From positions 32,821,966 to 32,885,965 of the forward strand of contig OY970830.1 of assembly GCA_963853835.1 (NCBI GenBank): DNA of 64,000 bases. The letters run 5' to 3'. Shown in pieces: positions 53,438 to 64,000 of this stretch. The number at the start of each line of letters is the position of its first letter. Position 1 is the stretch's first letter. The notes beneath the pieces are model-generated. The model saw only the letters and a program-made list of their open reading frames with translations. It did not search any database and was not told where the DNA came from. The translations under genes and the position numbers were made by a program. This DNA is from Calendula officinalis (Eukaryota > Streptophyta > Magnoliopsida > Asterales > Asteraceae).

Positions 53438-55193
53438 TGTAACATACGTGTTTCTAATTAGAGCATTTTAATTGTTAAGTTCATTATTAGATGATAAATG
53501 GTAAGGAATTAAGTCTTGATAGTTAGCATATTGATGAATAATCTGTGTTAGGGGTGTTTGATTAAGTGGGATAAGTTAAAAAGGACAAAAAGCTGAAAAT
53601 TGCAGCATCTGGGTAGATAGTGGCGCTATCTTGAAGATAGCGGCGCTATCTTGTCTGGTATCCAACAGCGACTCGATTTAGCGTTGGGTAAAACGCGAAA
53701 AATTTGGGAAATAGCGGCGCTATCTTGGAGATAACGGCGCTAAAAAGCGCGGGGTCAAGATAGCGGCGCTATCTTGTAGATAGCGGCGCTATCTTGTAGA
53801 TAGCGGCGCTATCTTGTGCTGAACAGACATAAAAACGGGATTTTTTCCCATTTCAGCCTAACTATCCTCTAGAACTTTCTCTCGACGGTTGTGGGCGATT
53901 TTCTGTGAATTTGGGTGTTCTTGGGCAGATTTTAGCTGGAAATCAAAGGGTTATCATCTATTGTGTTGATAACTAAGGTAAATCATCATCCCTAACACCA
54001 TGCATGTGTATAAATTGATGTAGTGAGTTAGTAGGTCATGAACCCTAGTTAGGGTTTGAGTTATTAGACTGAAATTGATGATTGTATGTTATGTATATCA
54101 AATAATTAGCTAGGAAACTTGAAATTATCATGTGATTATGCACCTAGATGGGTAGTTAGTAGATTAGGGTTTTGGGTCATCACCATTTAGGGAGAATTGG
54201 AAGATTAGGGTCAATTTTAGTTGTGTTTATGGACTAGAATATTGATTTAAACGTGTGTGATTATATTAGGTAAACCATTGGGAGGTTGTGATAACTCCGT
54301 TGATCGGTGACGTTGAATTTGCTCGGTTTGACATTGAAGTTGCTTAATCACAGGTGAGTTCACTATGTGTAACGTGTATACTTATAATTATATATATGTA
54401 AATGTGGTTTGTTGGTAACCATTTTGATTGATAGCCTTATAAGTTGCCTTTGGACGTTGAGACCACCTTGTTGAATCTTAACATTTCCTTGACCCGATTG
54501 AGTGAATTTCCTTGAGTGATATTTCGTTTCGTGAGGACCCATGGCGGCTCGAGTATTACTTCGTGTGATATGTCGGGCGGTGGACGCGGGAGTACCTGGC
54601 GGAGGAGTGGTATGGACCGTGGTGGTGAAGCTGGATCATGGACTCGGTTAGGGGTGCCATGATCACCTTCACCGGCCTCATTCCCTAATGGCCTAAGGGG
54701 GAATGATGCACTTTGTTGAATCCTGAATTGTACTATGACCGTTGTTGACCCGGTATTGATATGTGATGCATTGTGGTGATATTGTTGTGATAACCTGATA
54801 CTTTAACCTGTTGCCATTGGTTTGTTTTCTTATTTTGATTATATAATTATTTAGTATAACCTTATACATTGTGGAACTCACTAAGCTTTATAGCTTACAC
54901 GTTTAGTTGTCATTATTTTCAGGGATAGACAAAGGCAAGGGCAAGTGTGATTAGGTACTTGAAGATTGATTTGCTTGAAGCTTGGGAAAGCTTCTCTTTT
55001 GGTGTAGACTTGTGACATTTTGATGTATATCTTTTGGGTTGTTTAGTTGGTTTGTATCCGATATAGTTAGTTGGCCCAAGGATTGTATAGTCTCTTTTGG
55101 TAATTATGTTTAAAACTTGTATTTTTAGTTTGGTTTGGTTAAGTTAGTTGTATATGATGTTGAAAATGGTTGTTTTTGAGATAGGTCCTTACA
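53438..55193 (+). mobile_element. 3' LTR of the Ty3/gypsy copy
   Basis: A purine-rich tract (AAAAGGAGGAGG) 35 bases after the end of the reading frame precedes TGTAACATACG. The likely end is CCTTACA near 55193. This gives about 1,756 bp with the usual TG...CA ends. Without the 5' LTR the borders cannot be confirmed. It contains the palindrome array at 53614-53815. Confidence 0.65.
53614..53815. repeat. Array of near-palindromic AGATAGCGGCGCTATCT units in the LTR
   Basis: Seven units read AGATAGCGGCGCTATCT or close variants (53614, 53635, 53711, 53729, 53758, 53778, 53798). The last three are spaced exactly 20 bases apart. Each unit is self-complementary except at the centre, so each could form a short hairpin. 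Confidence 0.85.
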
Positions 55194-55546
55194 AAAAGAA
55201 ATGGTAAATAAAAAAAAGAAAAAAATGTTAGAAACATGGGAAAATACACGTGCATGATGCATCATTATGCTGAGCTCACTGTTAAAATTTAAGAGCATTA
55301 TCCAGGTTAAATTGATTATAAATTTTTTCAAAAACTACCCTATTTTAAAGTTGATTTGGTATATAGTTGTTACATATTTATTTACTATATAATACAATTA
55401 GCATTCACATAGTACTGTTCATTACAGTATGCCAACACAGTTTTAGGGTGAAAAAGGGACTTAAAACGGGGTTATAAATGGCGTCAACCAATAAGATTTT
55501 ACCACATATTCAATACTAATTGCCCTTAGTAAAGATTTGATGAAAA
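55194..55546. other. Intergenic gap between the LTR and the Helitron
   Basis: I see no gene or element that I can name. Confidence 0.4.
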
Positions 55547-58115
55547 CTAGCAGGTACCCGCGCAATACGGCGGCGGGTAACTTGTTACTCTATAATGCGG
55601 CGACCAAATTTTATACGGCTGCACACGTTTATTAACAACAAAATAACATGCAAATTCAACCATTCCTGACAGCAAATTAATTGTTCCGTATTCAATTCTG
55701 TAACATGTAACAATAAAATATATGTAAGAAAAGGAAAAAAAAAAAAAAGAGCACAAAAGTTATTGGATTAGAACTGGCAACTCAAGCTTTGATTTTTTGG
55801 TAGACTGAGCTTTTCCTTCCTCCTCCGTCCTCTAAAAGTTGTAAGAGAAAATGAATACAATTAGTAGAAGAATGCAATAGAAATGTCATGTATTTTGACT
55901 ATTTTCATCTTCATTTCCAAACAAGTTTAGTGTAGCAACTTCAAGATAGTATTAAATACTATATATAAGTTCCAAACCTGTGACAATGAGAGATCTCCCC
56001 GAACATGATGAATAATTGTTGCCAAGAGACTGAATGCTAATGGTCTCACTCAGTGTATCAAAACAAGCACGACCAATGGCCACATGAATCCTGAAAAAGT
56101 TCAAAAAAAATCTCAAAAATAGTTATAGACATTATATTCAATGCAAAACACAATCAAAAGAAACTAAAAGCAAGATTTAATAGGTGTGACAGTTAACGTA
56201 TGAGCACCAACCAAAACAGATGACAATTCAAGTGGGAGCACCTTTGGGGCGTATTAATAAACTAATCCTGTCTTTAAAGGAACAAAAATGATTATAATTA
56301 TATTGGGACAAACTGTGTCATGAGTTTCTTTTCATTATTGCAAAGTTAGCAAGCTTATTATGAACACAATAATGATATTACCTCTCTTCCAAAAGTGAAT
56401 AAAGTGAAGGAAATAAACCCCCTTTAAAATCAGTTCCAAAAGGACATGCTTCAGTGCTATCAACAATTCATCTGCATAATAAGTATATTATATGAACCAG
56501 TTCAAATTAACACATCAAGAAGTTGGTTGCACGCATTTAATTTTCAATATTTAATGTTAACATTACAATAAATATTTCGAACTATTTATACGGGGAGAAA
56601 AACTCACCTGTACAAGTCTCCAAGAGTGAAAATATTAATATTAAACGTAAATCAGCCATTATTTTCTTAATCTCATCATCAGATTCTCTAAATCCCAACA
56701 TTATTGAAGTTTAGTAACCATACCTTTTTTGCTAAGCTTAGCACAACATTTTTTGCTCCATCCCTGTACACCAGCCTTGGATGACAGACTTCATTATCAA
56801 TAATTGTTCCTAAACATGGAAAAGTTCAGTTTTTATTCATTTTCGATCATTAAAATCACAATGTTTTAATTTTTCAAGAATCACAAACCAAATATCTACA
56901 AAGTAAAATTAACAGTAAATTAGCAAAAAGCAAACAAATTTAAGATTAAATTATTAAAAAGATGAACTTAATGGTAAATTATTGAGAAAAATTACATGAG
57001 ACAGATAACTTTCACCAACACCACATCCACCGCAAGCGTGCAGAAGGAGCATAAATAAGTTTCAATAGCAATCAACTCCTGCAGAGGAGACATAGTGTTC
57101 CTCATGCCCCACATTGTTTACCAACTCCTGCAGATAAATAAATAAGTAACCTCAAAGAATTTGAACTGTAATCCTCTTAAGCAACAATAAGTTATGTGGC
57201 AAAATCTATAGGCCACTGCAAAACAGAGCATCGACTTCTAACAGAATATAAGTGTAAATTAGAAAATTATTACAAATTAGTTTCTAGGTTCAGTATTACA
57301 TCAAAGCCAGATTACAAAATTCTAATTAATAATCAGCTTTTGCTTCCTCAGGTCCCAAACTGCTAAGAAAACACACAAAATGTACCATCAGGTTTTATCA
57401 AATCATGCCAGTTGTTCCATTAATTGAAGCAGATGCGAAAATAGGTTAAACCTTTTTATTCCATGATAAGAATGATACATGTTGTAGCAGATCCAATTCA
57501 TATTAATTCGTCGAGGAGGTCGTAACCCAATAAAAGAATTTGGATTATGGAGCAAGAATTGAAGTTGATCGAGCATTGTAGCTCTGTGTCATTATTCCTA
57601 AGAAGCCCTCAAAACTTCGCAGCGCCGGCGGTCGTCTCTGGTGGTCGCCGAAGATCGAAATTGAAATGGAGAATTAGGAGACCGGTGAATGTGACAGACA
57701 TTGAAAGACACAAATTTACACTTCCATATTTCCAACGGTTCATTATCCAAGAACAGAGATTTGAATTTTAAAATCTTGGATAATCCACCGTATGAGATGA
57801 ATGGTCGAATAGGTAGATGAAGCAACTTGATGGGCCACTCAAATGTTATGGTAGGCCGAAGCCTAACATTTAAAGCCCACATAGCAGATATCCCGCCTGA
57901 TAACAGTTAATACCCATGTGTTTATATTCACTAACGCAGCCGATGGCTTGATGAGTTGGTTTGGTCGTTGAACTTTTACCTGCAGGTCGCGTGTTCGAAA
58001 CCTGGTTCAGATTTTTTTGTTAAAAGGGTTGGTTTCCATAATTAGCAAGTGTGTTGGCTGAATTTTCAGCCTTGCTAATTATGGAAGGGGTAAATACTTT
58101 ATAATATAGTAGAGA
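55547..58115 (-). mobile_element. Nonautonomous Helitron with both termini
   Basis: On the minus strand the 5' end is TCTCTACTATATTATAAAG at 58115, preceded by A. The 3' end is a hairpin (TACCCGC and GCGGGTA arms, 55554-55580) followed by CTAG at 55550-55547 and then T. Insertion between A and T, the 5' TC, and a 3' hairpin plus CTAG are all canonical. The 2,569-bp interior has no helicase. It contains exon-like pieces with usable splice sites on the minus strand, such as 56810-56724 (TIIDNEVCHPRLVYRDGAKN) and a stretch at about 56094-55984 (HVAIGRACFDTLSETISIQS). I recognise neither, so they are at most candidate captured host sequence. Confidence 0.8.
57925..58115 (-). repeat. Helitron 5' end with hairpin and tRNA-like sequence
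   Basis: Starting from the 5' TC on the minus strand, an inverted repeat GGCTGAAAATTCAGCC comes about 50 bases in. It is followed by 'ttcgaacacgcgacctgcag', 'ccaaaccaactcatcaagcc' and 'atcggctgc'. Read on the plus strand, this looks like a decayed tRNA with a GTGTTCGAAACC B box. The same arrangement occurs at 60561-60745. Confidence 0.6.
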
Positions 58116-58826
58116 TATCGCAAAATTGGAAAGTGGAGCAACTGGTTAAGGCATTGCATTATTAGCCACCAAGTTGCGTGTTCAACACTCTCTTCACATG
58201 AGTCCCTTTTGTTTTATTTGTAATTTTTTAAAGAAAGTTAATGGATAACATCTCAACGTAATTTTTGAATAGGGTAAATAACTAGCAAGCACCTATAATG
58301 CCAGCCCAGTTTCCTTTAGATACGTAACAAATAATTCATACTTTTTATATTTAGAGGTAATTTTAAAAGTTTGAAAATTATGTGACGGCTCTGACTAAAC
58401 ATAAATTCATACTTAAATCATTTATGTTCTAATGATAAAAAGAATTTTAGAAGTTCAACCAAAGTAAGGCAAAAAAACTTAAAAAAATTGTCCGTAGCGT
58501 AAGAGATATGTTTAACATTTACGTAAATAAAAAAGGTTTCATACAATATATTATTCTGTTGATAACTTAAATTGTGTACATCTATATAAGATTTCTTTGT
58601 AATAAGAAAAAAAATTGGGCTCAAAATATATTGACAAAAATAATCATGATGATGAATCTTAGCAACTTAAGGGTGTAGCAAAGCGCGCACCCAAACAGCC
58701 CTCGTTAATTACATATATGATAATAAATGTACATATCTTCTATATATTTGATAATTTTTATAAACAACTCTAAAAGTTGTGCTTAAAAACTTATTTAAGA
58801 GCTTTTAAAACTAGGATTTTGATAAT
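58116..58826. other. Intergenic sequence with a tRNA-like stretch
   Basis: At 58130-58190, 'gtggagcaactggttaagg', 'cattattagccaccaag' and 'ttgcgtgttcaacactc' resemble a degraded tRNA or SINE head. The acceptor stem does not close and the B box is altered (TTCAAC). I see nothing else. Confidence 0.4.
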
Positions 58827-59543
58827 GACAACTCTAAGATCGTGTGTAACGGAGAGGTCGCCTAATGCATCACTCTGCACGCCCCTCTACTTTGGACGTG
58901 TTCCAACCATTACACCATCTCTTCCGGGACGCGTCCCCAAGCATCAAAGGTTGTCCAGGCGATCGTTGTGGGTCGCCATTTTTCAAAGGGGAAGTGAGTG
59001 CTTTTAAAGGAAATGAGTTTGGTCGCCGGCTACGTGGGTTTGGTCCATTTTTCATGTGTTTGGTCTAGGGGTGGCAATAATGCGGGTTGGGTCATAAACG
59101 GGTTGACCCGTTTGGGTTCGCGGGTTGAAAATCCCAACCCAACCCAACTTTTTTTATCTAAACGGGTTGAGATCTTCAACCCAACCTATTTATTAAACGG
59201 GTTGGATCATAAACGGGTTGACCCAATAAAACATCAATTTATAAAAAGAATAGGAAAAATACACATACTTAAAGACTAAAATACCAAATAAGTTGATTAG
59301 TTACAAAATACAAACAAAATTTCTTTTAAGCCTATTGTTCAGTGAAAAGTAACTCTTTAAAAATATTAAATATTAAAATAGTAGTATAACATAAATATCG
59401 TATAAGAGATTTAGGCTATTTAGGTTGTTCATTTTACGTGAATCATATTATGTGTATGCCAAATTTTAAATTATAATATATATTATATTATGTATTTAAA
59501 ATAAATAGTAATATATTTTATTATATTATGCATTTAAGATATA

Positions 59544-60140
59544 CTTCCTCCGTATCACAATAAGTGATACACTTTCCATTTATGGGTGTTTCACAATAAG
59601 TGATACACTTCAAAAGTTACCTTATTTGGCAAAAAAATGTGGTACCCAACCTCCACTAACTATCCACTTTAATTAAGTGAAATTACCCTTATACCCTTAC
59701 TTTTACTTTTAAAACTAATTAATACTCCCTCCGTCCCATAAAAAAATTCTCATTTCCCTTTGGCACAAGATTTTAGGTGATAGTTAGTGGTGGGGTCATT
59801 GGTATTATTTTGATTAAAATATAAGGTTGGTTTGGAGAGAGAAAGATAATTAGTGGATATTATTAATGTGGTTCTTAATAATAATAGTATTTTATTGTGT
59901 AGAGCCCACCACATGTGAGAAATGTGAACTTTTTTGTGGGACAAAAGCTTTAGGAGAAATGAGAATTTTTTTGTGGGACAGAGGGAGTATCACTTTATAA
60001 GAAAAGTGGGACCCATCATCCACTAACTATATACTTTAATATATTTTAACCATACTTTAATATATTTTAGCCTTACTTTAATCTTTTTTCTTAAACTCCG
60101 TGATCTTCCAAATGTATCACTTATTGTGATACGGAGGAAG
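59544..60140. mobile_element. Stowaway MITE (outer), interrupted by another
   Basis: The ends are CTTCCTCCGTATCACAATAA and TTATTGTGATACGGAGGAAG with TA on both sides. Without the nested insertion it is about 330 bp, the size of the sister copy at 50078. Confidence 0.9.
59725..59987. mobile_element. Stowaway MITE (inner)
   Basis: The ends are CTCCCTCCGTCCCATAAAAA and TTTTGTGGGACAGAGGGAG, each bordered by TA. It is 263 bp and lies entirely inside the outer MITE, splitting 'aattaa' from 'tcactttataag'. Confidence 0.9.
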
Positions 60141-60560
60141 TATATAATATTTAAACGGGTTGACGGGTCATAAATGGGTTGGAAATTTGAACCCAACCCG
60201 ACTAATTTTATGACGGGTTGTAAACGGGTTGACCCGTTTACGACCCACGGGTTGAAAGTTATGACCCAACCCGCTAATTACGGGTTCTAAATGGGTCGGG
60301 TTGACAGGTCGGGTTAGTTTTTGCCGGCCATAGTTTGGTCGCATAGAAAAAAACTGACGTGACGCTGATGTGTCAAGGGTGACCAACTTGGATTTGGTCA
60401 CTCATTACACATAGATTAAGAGTTGTCAATAAGAAGTTATTACATACATTAAAATATTATATTTTCATTAGTGGATAAGTGATGCTTAAAATAAAGATGA
60501 TAGTTGTTGATTAATATATACATTTTAATACTACTTAAATAAATTTGAAAATTGAATTTA

Positions 60561-62562
60561 TCTCTATTATATATAATGCATTTAGGACATTTCCTAAAAT
60601 AGTTGGCTGAAAATTCAGCCAAATTCTTACTATTTTTAGAATTTAGTACTCTTGCTAAAAAAATTGCCTATAATGAGATTCGAACCCGGAACCTACGGAA
60701 TAAATACCAGCAACCAAACCAACTTGGCTGCCATCCCTTGTGTCCCTATCTCTAAACAAAAGTTTAATAAATGGCTAATCGTGTGAGTGTTGCAGATTGA
60801 ACGGGCTAGGGCCCAGTAGTCAAATCCGAATGGCCCATCATTTAACCAAGTCATTTGCTTCATCCGAGTTTTCACCTGCTCTCCTCGAACGACCGTTTCA
60901 CAGCGATAGAACCCAGAAGCCATGGCCATTTATCGATTCAAGTACCCCGCCAGTAATCTTCATCCGACTCCTCGAAGCATGAGTGTTCTTCTCCACACGC
61001 TTATTGGGAACGTATCTGTAATTATTTTTTTTATTCTTCCCTTCCCTAGGTATCAAGTAAATCTCTTCGTTTTAGGGATCCTATTTAAAGAATCCATACG
61101 TTTTAGGGCTCCTATTTGAAGAATCCATACGTTTTAGAGCTCCTGCTCCTTTTCTGCTTCACTTCTCCATGGCATCCACCGTCGACTGTAAACCCTAACT
61201 TTCATTACACTATGATCTGTTCAAGTAACCGTATCGTTTTATACATAGAGTGGTATCTGTTTACTTTTATGCGATCTATTTTACCTTTTCTTGTTCCCTG
61301 TTGTTTTCATAGTGTCTGGCGATTTCAGTGACCAAAAGCTTGTGGTTTGTACACTTTCGTCTTAGCGTGCACCTCAAATCACAACTGATTTGGCACTTTT
61401 AGCAATATTTGGAACTGTCTCATGACTTGAAAGATGGAAGTGTCTACTATTTTCGATATCTTGCTGATAATCCTGCTGAATATCCCGTTTTAAGTACTAA
61501 TTCTACTATATTCTGTTAATTTCATTGTCTTAGTTGGTGATATTATTTTTCTAATTAAAATTGTTGTTCCCTTAACTATATTTTTTGTTTTCTTCCATTG
61601 ACAGATTGCATCAAGTTATTTACATTAATTGAAGATGTTGGCAAGCTGATGGGATGAAGGTAATCATTAGTATTTAGTAATCATTAGACAAGGCAATTTC
61701 AAGCAGTACTTGTGAATGGTTTGTTCTGATTGTGTTTTATCTCAACCAGGTCGTATAAATAAAGACTAAAAAGTGAATAATTCGAGTGAGTTAAAGCTCA
61801 GCCATATTATTGGATCGAACATTGCTTTCATTATATTTATATCCTTTAGCATATTATGGTAGTTCGTTTTTAGATATGCATTTGGATCATACGAACAAGT
61901 TTGTTATCTCTATTTGATTTCATATTACAATTGTGTATCTTAGTGTTTATCAAGCTTGCTTTTATATTATATTTTATGTCTTCATTTGATTGTTCACAAC
62001 AAAATATAAACTGTTTTACAAAATGTACATTTTGCCTTTGTCTTTTACTATCCCACTAAACAAGATTAAGTCTTCAATGTGTGTATTGCTGTCTAATATC
62101 GATTATGGTGATTTCAGGCACAAATCTCGGATCTTCAAAAGAAGCTATCATCTATGATAAATTTTCAGCAAGAAGTTCAAGCACTGATGAGAAAAATAAG
62201 CAATTGAGCAGGATATGGACGAAGTTGTAGTCCAAACTCAAGGTTCAGTTGGAGTTTGGGGTTGAGTATCTGGATTAGTTGCTTTGAAATTAGTTAAATT
62301 TGCTAATACAGTGTTTTGTTTAATTGCTTACAGTTATTTAAAGTAGCTTCTCGATTTTGTTCACATGTAACAGTAGTTATACTTTTATCCGTTTGATATT
62401 CTTTAATTCTCTTTGGTCTTATTGATATATTTAATAAAATACAATTTGACAATAGAACCATTTTCAAATTTTGCACTTTGTAATAGATAACATACATATT
62501 GGAGCAGAAAAAGGTGGTTGTAGTTTCGACTTGACATATTGGTTTTTTGTGTTATGTAACTG
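60561..62562 (+). mobile_element. Helitron 5' end on the plus strand; 3' end not found
   Basis: A TCTCTATTATATATAATGC start preceded by A closely matches the 5' end of the Helitron at 55547-58115. It is followed by GGCTGAAAATTCAGCC and an antisense tRNA-like stretch (60670-60745). Farther in are a short frame from 60922 (MAIYRFKYPASNLHPTPRSM) and an exon-like coiled-coil piece at 62119-62206 (AQISDLQKKLSSMINFQQEV) after a CAG acceptor. I recognise neither. I find no hairpin plus CTRR before the next element, so the element may be truncated. Confidence 0.45.
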
Positions 62563-64000
62563 TAACACCCAAAAATTTACAAGATTTTTAAAACTTTTTA
62601 AATATAATATTTTAATGGAAAAGTCCCAATAATTCAAATATAAAATAGTAATGTCGTTAATTAACGAATTCTTAAATGCGGAAATAGTTTAATAAAGAAA
62701 AATGTTTATAATAATAATAATTGCTGTCCACATCAGCATAGGCAGAATACAGCGGTCATCCGTCCACCTTCTCCTTCCCTTTGCTAGTACCTGAAACAGT
62801 GGGGAAAATAGGGGTCAGCTGGAGAAGCTGAGTGAATATCTCAAAATGCAAGCAATCTTAACATACAACACATGAGGGCACATCGGTGTACACCTAGTCA
62901 AAACTACTCAGATTATTTTTTTCTCAGATTTTATTACTCAGATTTTTAATTTATATAGCGCGCTTGTGTGACTTGGGACGAGAGATCAACCTCGTCCCTC
63001 CTCACACCTCAGATAGGCGTAAGCCATAAACTCAGACGGGAGTGATCCCAAACTCAGACGGGAATAATCCCAAAAACTCAGACGGGAATAATCCCAAAAC
63101 TCAGACGGGAATAATCCCAAAAACTCAGATGTGTGTTATTATGTTTTATTATCTCTTTAACATAATTATCTCAGATTGCCCTAGCAAGTAATAGCACAGA
63201 ATGACTCTGTGCCGAGCTCAGTTACCCAGGCACAATGTCTCAGATCATGAATAAGTAAACAGCTGCTCAGATACTCAGATAACATATCAAACTCAGATAA
63301 CAAATCAAACTCAGATAACAATTAAAGTGCAAGTAATATAACACGTAAGTCATGCATGTATAACGTTAAAACTGAATACACGGTGAGAATACTCACCTCG
63401 AGAAATGCAAGCTCCAAAGGTCCCCGACAATCAGAAAGGTAGCACTTATCTCCTAGACGGTCCTATAACCAAAAAGTGAAACCCGGAATTAAAATCCTAC
63501 CCGATGCCTTATTTCAGAAAACTGGCAGCCCCCGTCAGTCTCACGGAAACTGCCATAACTCCTAAACGGTTTATTATATTTTCTCCATCTTTTTACCATG
63601 GCTAGAAGACAATCAGAACTACAATTTACTTCGAGACGGTCACTGGCCAAAACAGTCTCTAAGTGTCTCAAAACAGTGATGTAAGACAGACATTCTGCAC
63701 AGGTCAATTTCCTAACAGCAGCATACTAAAACGACTATAACTTTTAAACCGTAATTTCGGATTAACGGGCGGGTTGCGGCGTTGGAAAGCTAATTCAAAA
63801 ACCAAGATTTCATCACGGCCAAAAGTTCTAAAGATTATTTTAAGTCCTTCAAAAACAGCTTGGAACAGAAAGTATATTCTGCCCAAATCAGTGTTTTAAA
63901 AATATAACAAATTGACTCAACCCTAAACCGAAAACCCGAACGCTCTTAGATGGAAAACCAATAGATTAACAGTTCAGATTGCCATTCAATTATAGTCCTA
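62563..64000. mobile_element. Probable LTR-type repeat running off the window
   Basis: The stretch begins TGTAACACCCAAAAATTTAC, a common start of plant LTRs. It contains a 24-25-bp tandem repeat at 63029-63130 (ACTCAGACGGGAATAATCCC, five units) and CTCAGAT-rich sequence. No coding domain is seen before the window ends, so the type and the far boundary cannot be determined. Confidence 0.4.
63029..63130. repeat. Tandem repeat ACTCAGACGGGAATAATCCC
   Basis: Four good units of 24-25 bp, plus a diverged first (GAGTGATCCC) and a broken last unit, lie side by side in the LTR-like sequence. Confidence 0.9.

Larger units (their letters stand above)
59066..60332. mobile_element. hAT-like element filled with AACGGGTTGACCC words
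   Basis: The left end is TAGGGGTG and the right end is a mutated version (GCCGGCCATA in place of CCACCCCTA). An exact 8-bp duplication GTTTGGTC flanks it (59058-59065 and 60333-60340). The interior repeats AACGGGTTGACCCGTTT and 'aacccaaccc'. It is interrupted by the Stowaway at 59544. Confidence 0.8.
58827..60429. mobile_element. DNA element with TGACAACTCT inverted ends, host to nested insertions
   Basis: The left end reads TGACAACTCTAAGATCGTGT and the right end is a near reverse complement (AAGAGTTGTCA, plus ACACATAGATT). The tetramer ATAA borders both sides. The terminus resembles the Harbinger-like MITE at 5034. Most of its length is the hAT-like element at 59066-60332, inserted at GTTTGGTC. 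Confidence 0.55.

Noticed and set aside
57940..58000. A tRNA gene on the plus strand
   Set aside because: A box- and B box-like words are present but no acceptor stem closes, and the same text recurs at another Helitron end.
60693..61331. Possible new host gene starting MAIYRFKYPASNLHPTPRSM
   Set aside because: No domain is recognisable, no second exon joins convincingly, and the stretch follows a Helitron 5' end; it is mentioned only as unassigned content of that element.

Overview
The window is nuclear DNA from a flowering plant, most likely a eudicot. It is AT-rich, its genes have many short introns with GT/AG borders, its protein families are plant-specific, and it is crowded with plant-type MITEs, Helitrons, hAT, Mutator and Ty3/gypsy remnants. 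I cannot name the species from sequence alone.

Host genes, left to right: (1) a three-exon membrane-anchored ubiquitin-fold (MUB) gene on +, 1311-2811; (2) a ten-exon gene on -, 3530-10698, for a 1,780-residue NT-type C2 plus coiled-coil protein; (3) a 14-exon AXR1 gene on -, 22927-26077, the regulatory subunit of the NEDD8-activating E1; (4) an intronless mTERF-family gene on +, 26381-27559, head-to-head with AXR1; (5) a seven-exon clade I TGA bZIP factor on +, 39458-41802; (6) a three-exon EPF2-like secreted cysteine-rich peptide gene on -, 43085-43749. All exon sets join in frame by hand with canonical splice sites. MUB (prenylated ubiquitin-fold) and AXR1 (NEDD8 conjugation) are both ubiquitin-related, but nothing suggests functional clustering.

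The remaining sequence is mostly mobile DNA. Highlights are a Mutator-like element with a 9-bp target duplication enclosing a GC-rich island and about 22 copies of CACATGTG (16170-17415), with two relatives in the window; hAT-like elements sharing TAGGGGTG-type termini and 8-bp duplications but filled with different short repeated words (13790, 14572, 28643, 50668, 59066); a Helitron with both ends visible (55547-58115), a second Helitron 5' end (60561), and a third 3' end near an RPA70-like exon pair (32199); two Helitron-like elements with the same hairpin end, one beside a helicase-like fragment (to 21397), the other beside broken aminodeoxychorismate synthase exons (from 45013); a 1.38-kb solo LTR (18637-20016); a 5'-truncated chromodomain Ty3/gypsy element with its 3' LTR (51045-55193); and several Stowaway and Harbinger MITEs, some nested up to four deep (58.8-60.4 kb).

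No tRNA, rRNA or CRISPR gene is supported; several tRNA-like stretches are better read as SINEs or Helitron-borne remnants. All family calls are by eye and no database search was run.
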